From Trogon surrucura (lineage: Eukaryota; Chordata; Aves; Trogoniformes; Trogonidae): a DNA stretch of 64,000 nt. The stretch spans positions 25,938,604-26,002,603 of the forward strand of contig CM036620.1 of NCBI GenBank assembly GCA_020746105.1. The letters run 5' to 3'. The position numbers and the translations under genes are program-made. A model generated the notes under the pieces. The model did no database searches, had not been told where the DNA came from, and worked only from the letters and a program-made list of their open reading frames with translations. How positions within the stretch are numbered: position 1 is the stretch's first letter; each line of letters opens with the position of its first letter. Positions 49,354 to 62,100 of the stretch are shown one piece after another.

Positions 49354-50036
49354 ACATAATCACACAGTGATTGAGGTTGGAAGGCACCTTGGAGAAAGTC
49401 TAATGCAACCCCCCCTGCTCAGAGCAGGGTCTCCTTGATCAGGTTCCTGAGGGCCTTGGCTGATTGAGTCTTGAATGTCACTGAGGGCAGACACTCCATA
49501 TCCTCTCTGGGCAATCTGTGCCAGTTTGAACACCCTTCACAGTAACAAAAAAAACCAAAAACCACAAACCAACAAACTTTCCCCCTTGCCCCTTATGTTT
49601 AAACAGAATTTCTTGTGTGTCACACTGTGCCCATTGCCTCTCACTCCACCACTGGGCACCACTGAAAAGAGCCTGGCTACAGCCTCCTTGCGCCCTCCCT
49701 TTCTGGTATCTGTACACATGGATGAGATCTCCCTGAGCCTTTTCTTCTCCAGGATAATCAGTCCCAGCCCTCTCAGCTTTTCCTCATAGGAGAGATGCTA
49801 CAGTCCCCTAATCATGGTGCCTTCAGTGGATTGCCCTCAGTACGTTCCAGTCTTTCTTGTACCGGGGAGCCATGCAGTGGCCCCAGAACTCCAGATGTGT
49901 CTCACCAGTGCTGAGCAGAGGGGAAGGATCCCCTCACCTGGCTGGTGTCACACTGCCCAAATGCAGCCCAGGAGGCTGGTGGCTCTCCTGCCCACCAGGG
50001 CACATTGCTGGCTCATATTTATCTTGCTTCCTTCAT
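49354..50036 (-). mobile_element. CR1 LINE 3' fragment, about 680 bp
   Basis: The plus strand opens with the reversed CR1 terminus (taatcacacagtgattgagg) and 'ttggaaggcacctt'. It then follows the CR1 3' UTR order: 'cctctctgggcaatctgtgc', 'cacagtaac', 'gggcaccactgaaaagagcc'. After that it enters the reversed C-terminal reverse-transcriptase region ('gagccttttcttctccagga', 'cctcataggagagatgct', 'agaactccagatgtgtctca', 'gcacattgctggctcatatt'). Small gaps and an A/C-rich segment at about 49546-49576 replace normal CR1 sequence. The open frames seen within are remnants or shadows; no intact product is encoded. It is the longest LINE copy in the window. Confidence 0.92.
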
Positions 50037-50210
50037 CTTTTTTTATTCTCCGAGTTACTGTCGTATGGATGTTGCTTAGTCTTCAGCACTGACTATGTGA
50101 ATTTTATGAATTTGAGAGTTATCTCAAACCAGTGAAAATTCTTCTCATTAGTCAAGCATTCAAATAATCATTTAGTTTGGCAATCCAAAGAAGCTTTTAA
50201 TCTTTTTTTC

Positions 50211-50241
<31 letters not shown>

Positions 50242-51574
50242 GTTTCCTGGCCAAAGCTTAGTGTTTTGTAACTACAGAACAGGGCAGATGGACTAGTGAC
50301 TAATGAATTTTCCAAAATAAGCTATATAAATACATTGAAAATGCATCTGATATAAACAGTGGATTAGAAGAAAAGGTAGAAAAAAGGAATATCTTTTAAA
50401 AAAAAATCAATGGAAAAATTCACACTGTGTGCCACAGTTTTTTGGTTGGCCACAGATCATAATTTATTCAGTCAGGTATGGATGTTTCCAAAATTATTCA
50501 GTCTTGGACTCAATCCCCATCACTCTTCTCAACATGTTTTTGGGAAGTGCTAAAATGTAATGAACACAAACCCATGTATCAAACCACTAAATTATTAAAA
50601 ATGAGATCTCAAAGTTTAAGAAGTCATTGGCTATTTCCTTTAAAAAACATGGTTTTATTTAAATCTTCCCTGCTTTATGCCTGTATTGCTTCCAAAAACT
50701 TTATACACTCTCTACTAGCTGAAAAAGAGGAAAGCCTGTTCTCTTCCATGTAGTTGCAAACTAATTTTATGGCTACACAGCAAGAGTGCACGACATGTGG
50801 CAAGAAAGCCGATTATGGCCCATGGGGTTATAAAATTCAGCCATCAACCAGCTCTCTCTCCCTGTAATTACATAACTGATTAAAAGCTGATTAACTGGAT
50901 GTATTTGCTTGCTAACACAAAAAGCAAATTTTGTTCAGCTATCCAGGAAGCTGGCAGCCTAGGAAAATATGGTTGTGTGGCTATCCTGTAGCTTAAAAAA
51001 ACCCCAAAACCAAATAGTGAATGCAAAAGGAATTCAGAATTTTAATTAATAGTTTTGATATAGATTATATATATATAATTAGGGGGGATATTAGTTTGAT
51101 GCTCTGTCTTTCTTTTTCACACAGTTTCTAGTTTTCTTGTAGAAATTTTGGATGTTTTTACTTCCAGCCCTCACACGAGTTAGGTTTAAATTGGTCAACG
51201 GGGGTTGAACATTACTAAAGATACAGACTTAAAGATGGACTGCGATCATAGAATCCTGGTGGGAAACCAGCCTCAGGAATTTTACATTAATATCTCACAG
51301 GCAGCGTTTGGGAAATGCTCAAGCTGTAGGACTCAAAAAGAAATATGGCACTTAAAAGTGGGGGCCCACAAATCAATTCATTTCATCATGTGTTGTGCCA
51401 TATATCAGCTTCATAGAATCCCTGACACAAACCTGGATGTCCCATCGCTCCTGCAGCAGCAACACACCCTCACCCAGATTGTGCAGTTTGCAACTTAGGT
51501 CCAAATGGACAAGAGAGTCTCAGCACAAACACATTCACCTGGGAGAAAAAGAGTTGGCATTTTCTCACAGAAAA
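50037..51574. other. Unannotated non-coding DNA between two CR1 copies
   Basis: Apart from the long T-rich tract at 50201-50240 and a short (AT)n run near 51065-51078, nothing is recognised. A (CA)-poor, AT-rich sequence with no domain-bearing frame. Confidence 0.55.
50201..50240. repeat. Poly-T tract with early C interruptions
   Basis: T-runs broken by single C, ending in an uninterrupted stretch of more than twenty T. It is the longest homopolymer in the window and is prone to length error in sequencing. Confidence 0.9.
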
Positions 51575-51876
51575 TCATATAATCATAGAATGTTCAGGGT
51601 TGGAAGGGACCTCTAGAGATCATCTAGTCCAACCCCCCTACCAGAGCACGATCCCCTAGAGCAGCCACACAGGAACACGTCCAGGTGGGTTTTGAAAGTC
51701 TCCAGAGCAGGAGACTCCACACCCTCTCTGGGCAGCCTGTGCCAGTGCTCTGTCACCCTCACACTAAAGAAATTTTTCCTCATGTTGAGATGGAACTTCC
51801 TATATTCTAGCTTATATCAATTGTTCCTTGTTCTATTGCTGGGCACCATTGAGAAGAGATTGTCTCCTTCCTCTCT
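51575..51876 (-). mobile_element. CR1 LINE 3' fragment, relatively young
   Basis: The plus strand begins 'tcatataatcatagaatg', two reversed copies of the CR1 terminal repeat, then 'ttggaagggacctctagaga', 'tcatctagtccaaccccc', 'gtccaggtgggttttgaaag', 'gcagcctgtgccagtgctct' and 'tttttcctcatgttgagatg'. It ends near 'gggcaccattgagaagagat'. Match to the common neoavian CR1 3' end is close, closer than the other CR1 copies here, so it is probably the youngest. Only the 3' UTR is kept; the 5' side is truncated. Confidence 0.93.
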
Positions 51877-54800
51877 GAGAAAAAAGGGAATAAAATTAAA
51901 ATTTTCAAGTGCATGAAGTATTTTGTCTTTACACTCTTTATTCTAATAACGAAGGAAATATTTTGCTTAGCAGCAATGAGTGTTTTAAAAGCGTGAAATT
52001 AAGACAGTTAATGAAGTCTGACACTCAGCTGGAATGTTATCTACTGCAAAAGAGAAGAGAGAATGAAGAACCCAGAATCTGCCCAACTTTTTAGCTTCTG
52101 TATGCCCATGCTAGCTTATTTGTCAAACGTAAATTGTTTTTCTTCATTCTTTGTAATTAGCAAAGCAGCTCAAAGATAAGCTACAAATAAGCAAAATTCT
52201 GAATGAAAACATCCTGGAAATAATGTATAGTTCAACTATATTGTCTGAAAAAATATCATCTGGTTGGTTTTTTTTGGCTAAGACATAAATCTAGTACAGA
52301 AGTCATGCATTTTTAAAATAAGATAGCATTCTTTTGGAACACACATTTATATTTTTTTGCAACTAGGGGCTGAGACAGAAGAATAATGTTAGTCATAATA
52401 GCTTGTGATAGAACAGTGTTTGGCATTATTATGTCCCCTTCCAATGAAGGAAAGATATGGAACCCAATGGAAAAATGTCAGATACTTAACATAACCAGAG
52501 CCAGAAGGTTGCAAACCTCCAGAAAATGTCACTGATTAGATAACATGTGCCTAACTGAACTTACATTAGACAAAAACACTTCTATCTTCTCTAAAACAAA
52601 CAGAGAGATGGGAGAAGAACAGTGAGGAGGCAGCTCCTGGATTATCACCAAACAAAGAGGGGAAAGATTGAGTCACCCGTGATGGACGAGAAGCAAACTG
52701 CACAGAAGAGAAGGCTCTAAGATTCTTCAGGGGCAGCTGAAGAATTGGGAATAATGGATTTACTAAGGAAAATAGAGAAAGACTGAATTTCTTAGCCAAC
52801 AATAACGAGAACAGGGGATTTAAAAGCATTTGATTCCCAACCAAGAGGAAGAAAGCTCATGCAAGGAATGGGTACATCTTTCACAGCACAAGGTAAAAGC
52901 AGAAGAAAACTGTTGCCCTGCAGGGCCATGGAAAATTGGTGAGTAGAGCTCACTGTGTGTGTGAGAACAAACTGATGTGAAGATGCATAAAGAAGAATCC
53001 TCTAAGAAGGAGAAGAGGAAACATTTCAAAAAGTTTCTAGAGAAAAAAAACAGCAAAACAAAATGATTGATGTGTTTGCAAAGTGCGAATATTAAAAAAA
53101 AATGGATTAATGTACATGTGCTAAAATTCAAGTGCTTTACTGCAGCTAGAGGTGAGTCCTAGCAACTAATTTATGTGGAGAAGAAAAAGGAAAGGAATTT
53201 TGCTCAGTTAGAGAAATTAAGCTACTACCACCTAGAAAAAAAACATTTGTGAAAAGAATGATTACTATGGATAAGGACAGGAACAACAAGTCCATGTTGC
53301 AAGACTTCTTGGAAAAGTTAAAGTAATATAAGCTATGTGTACCTTTCATTTATCAAAGAGAAAAATGCAGTGAATTCTGTCATCACAACATTCAAAGTAG
53401 CTACATGAAAACTGGTGTGTAATAAAAAGTTATTATATACCAAACAGATTCCACATCAATCTCACTGCTTCCTTAATTTTTGATGCTGCTATTTTATCAC
53501 CAGAAAGCTATTTGGATTCAATACGCTGGCTTCCAAGCTTGTTACATCAGCAAAAATATTAAATATTATTTATTATTATTAGCTTAGATTTGGCAATAGT
53601 CAACAGCACTGCACTACAAGACACATACATCAGAAATTAGGGTAAGAGAGTATCTTTGAATTACTACCACATGTGCCTCAAATTATATTCAGGGAGGCAC
53701 CAGCTCCAGCATTCAGAGTCTCTGTACACATTTCATTGGAGTGTAATTTACAGCAGACCTTACACATTAAGTTATCATGGTGGTAGATGTGTGTCTCATT
53801 ACTTTTTAAAGAGAGATTTGGATGACAGTGATTTGTCCCCTACACACAGACCTTACACATAACAAACTGTGTTAGCAGCTGGGATCTGCCTATTCAGGTC
53901 ACATTTTTCCATCTCTCTCCTTCACTTTTCTTGGCTGTATGTGCCATTTATTTGCTTATACCAGACTTGCACCCTACATTTTGGCATGTTACCATAGATA
54001 TCTGTATTTCAGCTCCTAAACAACACCCTGTATTTACATTGGTTTGCTTCTCCATCCTTTTGCCCCGACACATGTGCTTTAATCAAGGCTTGAAACCAAT
54101 CTACCTACCTGCTCAGCTAGATAAATGCCAAAATATCTCCATATTTCAAGCTTTCCTTTGGCTGCAAAATGATTTTCCAAACATGAATGGAGAGTAAACA
54201 TCACAGCTGGCTTATCATGCTTGCAAGCAAGTAAACAGTTTTTTGGACACCTCTTCAGCTGCAAGTATGTGCCCATCTAGAGCAGATCATGGCTTCAAAA
54301 GAACCACGCAAGGCACAGTGAGAGCATCAAGAAACAGCTGCCTGCAAGGCTGGTGCACAGCACAGCAGGTGAGCAACAAGGAAAACACAGTAGAAGTCAA
54401 AGTGGAAAGGATGTCTTCCACCTCCTTTGCTACAGGGTACTAAGGTTTAGGGTTTTTTTCAGGCCTATTTGTCATGCCCTACCTGGAGGCTGATATCAAG
54501 AAGGATCTCACCCTAGCACTCACCGTAGTCCTGTAACAGCACAGTCAAAGAAATCTTGGTACTTCTGGGGGAGGAAGGAAGACATTCAGAGCATAAAACT
54601 TATGAAATTGAGAAGGCCTCAGCAAACAGGTATCTGTTGAAAGGGCAGAGCTGCAAGGTGCTGAAGCTAAAGGCTTTGAAGATACTTAAGGATCTACAAG
54701 AGGAAGAGGACCAACTCACACCAACCGAGACCAAACAACGAATGTTTTTCTTCTGGAGGTGGAAGAGTAAGGGACACAACAAGCTGCATGAAAAGCAGTG

Positions 54801-56408
54801 TCTGACAAAACATACTTCTACCTCTTCCTCCTTCACACCTTTCTTTTCTCATTTTTAGTCTACAGATTTAACACAGTGACTTTTTTTTTCTCATTTTCAA
54901 ATCCAAGTCCTCAGTCACTGCCTATGAGCACAACATGAAGGATGGCAGCCCAACTATTTTTCACCCTGGCGCTTAGGCACAGGCTACATTTTTCAGGCCC
55001 TGGCTTCAACCTCGCACTCTGGTCCAGCGCCTTGAGACGACACGACAGCTCACTCGCACCTCATTCTGCAACGTGCAGAGAGAACTATTTGTTCTCTTAC
55101 TGCAACAGCTGGCGTTAGTATAACACTGTAAAAGCAGCAAAGACACCAAAGACAATTAAACAAACAGGACCAATGAGCTCGCTACTGAACTTTGCTGCTT
55201 TAATAACATTTATTGCTCAAGAAGAGATGAATCTCACCGAGAAGGTTACAAGCACTAAAGTTATCACACAGGGCCTGGCCATTGCAAAGAGAAGGGACTG
55301 TTTTGCCCATGTCAGCACCCACCACAGCAAGGAAATGCTGGGCAAAACACAACTAGAGAATGTCAGCTAAAAAACAAGCCCAGGTAAACAGGTTTTGTAT
55401 GAAGCATCATGAGCGTGGAGGAGTGGAAAGGCAACAGCTGCACAAATGCTGTTTTCACAGTGTTCCCTTAGAAGGACTTGGCAGTACCTAAACCCTAGTA
55501 ATCCATGTGTCGCGGGCATCCACACAGACCCCTGGCATTGCAACCCAACTCCCCACAGTGACTTCGGGGCCCTGAATGAGTCCAAAACTAGCATTTGTCC
55601 TTGTACACTGTACAAGGAAGCTGAGTACTCTTTACAGATTCCCTGCTCCCACCCCAGAGTAGAGAGGGGTCATCTTTGTCCACTATTCAATAGCGCAATG
55701 GTACAAAATCGAGACCCCAAAAGTTATCCAATAAGCTGTTTTCCCTCAGTCCATAGTAATAAAACTATACAACCCTATAAACATTTTCCACATTGGACTC
55801 CAAGATATTTGTCACTCTAGCTGGAAACACTGCTTCTTTTGTTTTTACATTACTGCAGACCCCTTTAGACCCACTTTCCATCAAGACTCTGAATATTTTT
55901 GTCTTCTATTTTCTGCAGGGAGAGCCCTTTCTAAATCTAGACAAGAGAGTTATGAGGAGCTATTGGGCAAGAAGCATCACTCCAGACCTAAGCACATCGC
56001 AAATCAGACTCAAAAGAAAAGCAGAGCGATGTTCAGGGAACAATTTCCCCATTCCAGTGCATGGCTGGCCACAAAAGGAAGACTGGCATTAATGGGAGAT
56101 ACAGACCTACATCTCTCAAATGGGGAGAAATAGACCTCGTAGCAGGCATAATTTCCTTTTCATCATAAATTTAAGCTAAAGTTAAGGAAAGCAATAAAAT
56201 TCTCTGATGAGCATTGTCAGCCTGTGTTTAAGGAGTTATTTTTGTAATTGAACATATTCTGTCTTTCTGTCTCACATCTGAGAAGAAGGGCAGGGCAGGT
56301 AAAGCACAAGCAGAGAGGTATGGCATATGAAATTAAGCAAAACACCATGCTCACGTTGCTGCTGGTTTTTCTGTTAAAGTTGCTGACAGGGATGCTAACG
56401 TTTCAGTT
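51877..56408. other. Unannotated non-coding DNA
   Basis: No gene recognised. A 100-codon frame at 54556-54858 is rich in Lys, Glu and Ser and has no known domain. The stretch at about 54960-55080 has somewhat more CpG than average. An ATT-rich run lies at about 53566-53583. A 124-codon frame at 55446-55820 also matches nothing I know. Confidence 0.55.
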
Positions 56409-56604
56409 GGGCAAAGTTTGCAGGGAAAGGTAATATCTTTTATTAGACCAACTGATACAGCTGGAAAAAACAGACAAGCTTTTGGGCACAGAAAGCCTTT
56501 CCCGCACAGACCTGAAGAAGGGCTTGTTTGTGTCAGTGTCTGTTTTTTCCAACTATATTGGTTCATCTAATAAAAGATGTTACCTCTCCCTGCAAAACTC
56601 TGCC
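56409..56604. repeat. Foldback (inverted-repeat) element, old amniote repeat
   Basis: A left arm at 56409-56475 (gggcaaagtttgcagggaaa…taatatcttttattaga…ggaaaaaacagacaa) is matched by its reverse complement at 56536-56604, with roughly 80% or better identity over about 65 bases. The arms flank a 60-base centre with 'aagcttttgggcacagaaag' and 'gacctgaagaagggc'. The sequence around 'aatatcttttattagaccaa' and 'gacaagctttt…cctgaagaag' is one I recall as a widespread repeat of reptile and bird genomes, probably non-autonomous DNA-transposon-derived. I cannot name the family with certainty. The sequence could form a long hairpin if transcribed. Confidence 0.75.
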
Positions 56605-59033
56605 CTGCTTAACAGTCTGCACATTGTGGCCACAACAGAGATACTATTGCATTGGTTGTACCAATGTTTTGCAGTATAAACTTCTGCATTTGGTCTAACA
56701 GGCATCAACTCATTTCACAGAGAACAGGCTACTGTTTTTGAAGGAAACAGCTTATTATAAATCATACTCATTGTCAGCATGGGCCAGCATAAAGCTGATG
56801 GTGATGAAGGCAAAAAAAGACTGTAATCCCTCTCTCCAAAACTAACCCTAAACCTTCTTATCAGAATAGTCTTCAAGTATGACATGTACCACAACATCAG
56901 GAAATGCCAGGAGAGCACAGATTCTCAAGAATCCAGTGAAGGAGTAGTAAAACAATTCCCATGGTGGATTTTTAAATAGCACTAATGAGATAACTTCAAG
57001 ACACATCCACAAACTTTCTTGTGTGTTGTAGCAACACCACCGTGCTTACTCGGACTGGTCTTGGAATGGGATATTCTAACAAGTGAACTGCACCCTAGAG
57101 GGTTAGTCATGTGGATACACATTCACACAGCTGAGAGAAAAACACACAGAAATAAGTAATACTTGTTCAAATACTGCAGGGCTCAGGAAAGTCTTTTGTG
57201 TCTAACGCATTTCAGTGTTCTGGGTAGCTCTGGTGGAATAGACGAAATAGCTGACTGACCTGCTTCACAGGCAGGCAGTGATGCTAGGAGATGCAGTGAA
57301 TATCTGAAAACTCACATTCAGCTCATGCTTATGTTTCCATAGTCATTAACTTTAGCACAAATTTAATTGCAAATTTAACTGCAAATGAGCAAAATCAATT
57401 CTCATTGTCAACACACAATTTACTGTTATTTATTTATAAAACAGACTGTATTTAAACACCATTCATTGTCCTCTCCTCTCACTCAAAGGGTCATGTTTCC
57501 ACTACAATAAACACTGTAAGAAAGGTCTCAATAGTCAGGTAATTTTTCAGTGAATGACATTTTGGGACATATTCTGTTACAAAGATACATTCTGAGTTTT
57601 ATTTCAGAAGTATATGAAGCAAAATGCAAATATTTTTCATGACACATCTGAAGAATGGTAGAACTTTTATTTTCCACACTTCTCTGAATTCAAATTAGAA
57701 ATGCGAGATCCACATTTTTATTTGACTCAGTGCTGTAACTATAGATTAATTGCATTAATTTAACTGGAATTTCTCCATAGTTTTGCTTTGCCATACAGAC
57801 CAAAGTTTATGTCGTCATTATCATTAAATTACTTGATATTGTATATATTGCAGAATAATGTATCAACGACTGCAAAATTATTTTCTATCATAAAGTGTTT
57901 CATCTCTACAGGATGCTTAATGCTTTGTGCTTTTAAAATAAAAAAAATAGCTACAAAATAGATTTATTTTGTAGGTAAAATTTTTATAAGCTGAGTTGGC
58001 AAACACTTATCTCTGACATACTACTTAAAACCTATTAATATACATTTATGCAAATATCAATTACTCTCTGGAATCTTCTCTTTGTAGAGAGTTGGGAAAT
58101 GGAAAAACATTTTTTGTACAGGAGTTTATTTACTGAAATGAATTAACAGAACAATCAATAGTGTGGTTTTTTTACCTGAAATAAGCCAGGCTGACTAGAA
58201 ATGCAATACCAGAGAGTTGTAAGTTCTAAAATGATGCAGGATTTGAGAGAAGGGGAAATAACAAATTTATTTTTGTATGCTTAAAAAAAACAAAAAGAAA
58301 ACCAGTAAGCTAAAATCAGTACAAGTCTCTATAGCTTTCTCTGTATCAGAGAATTTTAAGGTAGTGAGAAAGGCACTCTACTAAGACTGTAAGCATTATG
58401 ATAAGATCTACAGTATCAATATATTTTCTACATCACATGCTGCTTCTTTACTTTGCTTTCTAATTACTTGTAAAAACTAAGTGACAACAGTACACCAGCT
58501 TTGTTCCGCTGATCATCAGACTTTTTATGTTCATTTCAATGTAAATAAGATGATGACAAAAAAAAATAGTTTTGGAAACAATTTAACATTGAAACGAAAC
58601 TGAATTTTTGTTAACTATACCACCCTGGTACAAGCTGACCTTCAAAAGAGAGTGTCTGGTTTGAAGATGTCCTCCTGCCCAGAGTGTTGCCTGGCACACA
58701 GGCCACGGACATTGACCAATAGCTACTGGGTATCACAATGCACCACATATTCAAAAGAATGACCTCAGCTTTTTTCTGTAGGTGTCAGTCACATTATATA
58801 CATATATGTTGGTTTAGGCCTTCCATAGTTATAAGACAGAGGGTAATTTTCATGTCTTCTGACACAACTGAACTAATAACAATTTGCATTAAAATGATTT
58901 ATATATTCTATGCTTTCAAGTCAGCTTTAGGAAGTGAACGGGGAACAGGTCAAGCATTCTTTTGTAGAGTTCCTAACATATGAAGAGCAGCTTGTAATTG
59001 ATAATCACCAGAAGGCATTATCATGAAATTATT
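56605..59033. other. Unannotated AT-rich non-coding DNA
   Basis: No gene or transposon recognised. The short direct repeat 'aatttaa(t/c)tgcaaa' near 57360-57385 is minor. Confidence 0.6.
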
Positions 59034-59150
59034 TCACAGAATCACAGAACAGTTCAGGCTGGAAAAGACCCTTGGGATCATCGAGTCCAACCATTAACCC
59101 TAAACTACAAGCTCACCCCCAAAGCATATCACCCAACACCACGCCTAGGC
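59034..59150 (-). mobile_element. CR1 LINE 3'-end fragment
   Basis: The plus strand opens with 'tcacagaatcacagaacag', two reversed terminal repeats, then 'ttcaggctggaaaagaccct', 'tgggatcatcgagtccaacc' and 'attaaccctaaactacaagc'. The 'gagtccaaccattaaccct' variant marks a different CR1 subfamily from the copies at 49354 and 51575 and is shared with the piece at 1900. About 115 bp remain, all of it untranslated. Confidence 0.88.
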
Positions 59151-62100
59151 GATTTCTCTATATGCAGCCACAGAATGAGTACCATTTGATGAACACCACA
59201 GACAGGGACAATATAGCTCTGTCCTTATCCAGCTTCTTATTGCAAGGTTCATACTGATTCTCTTTCATTATTTCTCAGTCAGCTCACAGTCACCTAAGCT
59301 GGCATATAAACTTTCTCCCAAAGAAGAGAGGTACTTAGCTGCCGTACTTTTTCCCCACAGAGAAGACAACACACAGGTATCTTACTTTCAAGTGAAGGGA
59401 GAAAGACACAGGACTGAGATAACACCAGTAATGGATGAGTTGTCATCTTATGGCCATATTACGTAACATACTGCTTTACCATATTACATGGTAAGGCTTG
59501 GTCAGTCTCTAAGTCTGCTGTGCTTCAGCAGGCCCTTCCCCAGTCAGATTGACCGTGCTTCCCACACAAGTCAGTGCAGGGCTGGAGCCTGCCAGGTACT
59601 TCTGGATACCAGACACCCCGGCCTGGCACCTGAGCTCCTATACTGCAGCTGGGACCAACTTCCTACAGCAATTCTCACTGGAGCACACATCCCTGAGTGC
59701 TGATGAGCATCACAGCCACCATCTATCACAGGACCAGACAGCCCTGGGGACAGCACAGTCCGGGCATTATTGGAATCATGTACTGGAATACACATGTTGG
59801 GCATTTCTTCAATAACCCAGAGTGATTTTTGGATCCTCTAACCAGATGTCAAGTCTGAAAAGAATAAAAAAGAACTCCTTGCTTGCTGGATGGCAGGAGT
59901 GACTTACAAGCACCTCGCTGTCCTGCAAGCGCTGCATATTTCCATCTAGAGCCACAAAAAGGATAGGGTTTTTTTTTATATACTTGCTATTTTTGATAAA
60001 TCAAATGCAGATATTGATGAATGAAACAAACCAGACTTCCTGGTTGGTTTGTGAAAGTCACCTAAAAGATACCAAAACTCCAGTCGAGGTATTCCAGAGA
60101 AAACACAATATAACAACCTAAAGGCCCACACCCATTCTTTGGCACCTTTCAGCTTTACAGATGGAGCCAGATAGAAGATGAGGTGTGTAACTACAAGACT
60201 GATGAATTCCTAGTTTTATTTAATACTCCAGGCTCCGTGTAAAGCAGCCTCTAAACCATCTCTGAATGCTAGGACGCACAGAGAAACAATGAAGCAGGTC
60301 TTCTTGACCTGAACTGTAAAAACCGAAAAGAACTTTAAAACCTCTATGCACAGCCTGCATAAGAATGATATTAGGGAAAAAAAAATTCAATATAATTCCT
60401 CATGCAAATCACCATCTGGGCCAGGAAGCTGAGTACAATACTGTTTTCATCATCTTTAATGATGCACAGTTTAGTTCAGGGGGAGGGGGCAGAAGGAAAT
60501 GGGACCAACCTTTGACCAATATGACAGCAGCATAAGTAATCCCTTATTGCATTATGAAACGATTCATACATGGGGACCTGTTACATTACTGGGCTGTTAA
60601 CAGTATCGCAGTTCCTTACTTTGACTTTTTTTCTCATTTTGTTTTACATCAGACAGCCTATTGCTGTCATTTGTAGAGAACAGAAAAGCTGCTTCAGTTT
60701 TAATATAAAACACAGGAAAAAAATACACAGCAGCTGTTCATATTTTCTAGGAAGTCTGTTACAATAATGATGTCATGGAAAAAGGCTGGAATCTATTAAA
60801 ATGGATCAGACAGGCAAGCCATTCAAAACCTTCAAACAATATGCATATACAAGCTGCACCATGTACCTTACATTAAAATAGAAACAGGCAAAGAGTGGCG
60901 TTCCTTAAGAGTATTACTGGGAACAGGCAATTATGGTCATTTCATAGATTTGCTTCAATAAATTCGGTTTACTACTGGAACTACCCAATAAAGCAAAATA
61001 CAAAAGCCGCAACCAGCTCACTGTCAATTAATCTCATTTTCACCTACAAAAGCATTTAAATCTATTTTGAAATCTCTGGCTCAAGTTACATAAGAACAAA
61101 GAAGCTTTCCCAGCAAAAGATTCTCCATCGACAAGCAATACATTTAAACACCAGGTATAAACTTCAGCTCATTAGTGTTTTGCTGGCGTTTCCCCTGGCC
61201 CCTCTAACTTGTGCATGGAAGCACGCAGCTAAGGGGAGTCCCATCCAGGCACTCCATTTGACTTACAAGTAGCAATCAGGCATCCTTCATTTAGAAGATG
61301 CTACTCCCGGGCCCTAGCAAGTTTGCGGCTCTCGCTGCAGCTTGCGTGCACACCGCTCCAGACCACAGAGCCCACAGCTTGCTCACTGTGCTTCTCTTCC
61401 TTGGGATACATTGAAAAGAGGACAGGTTCTGGTAGAGAACAGGTTCTCTGGATGTCTCAAAAACTGTATCTTTATGTTGTCCCATTTCTGACAAGCTATG
61501 CTTTCTTCCCTAAGGTTTTCCTTAGAAAGGTTTTTCTGATGGTAGCCTAAACATGTATTCCTCACACATGCAAAAGTACTTAGCACAACACACATATACT
61601 TCTGTTAATGTGAGATCATATTTTGACCCCACATTCTTTAAACATTCAAGTTGACTTTTTGCATATTCAGGAGATGGAAATGTAAAGTAAGACTGATTGT
61701 GTTTAATACTTTCAAGCCACAATAAAAATACACAGATCAAAACAAACCAGACACAAATACCATAGTCAAAGTTTTAGCTTGTATCCTGAAAAGGCAGAAT
61801 GAACAAGAGCTATATTCTTCAAGACAAGAGAGGAGACTCTCAACTTTGTAGCAGCCATGAATAGTTTGGAAAGTTAATGATCCCACCTTCCCTTATGTTT
61901 TTCCAAACTCCACTGAAGTCAATTTTAAACGACATCAAATTTTAACCTTCTGGGATACGCTGGTGAGGTCACATGGAAAGGGGAATTATATTATAGAGGA
62001 AGCACTATAAATTTGAAATAAAATGAAAGTTAATATGACATTGTTAAATTTCTTTCTTTTCAAATTATGAAATAATTTTTGTACATGTAATTATAAAATA

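Noticed and set aside
54556-54858. 100-codon Lys/Glu-rich frame as a small gene
   Set aside because: No recognisable domain, no Kozak or promoter support, and a frame of 78 codons overlaps it on the other strand.
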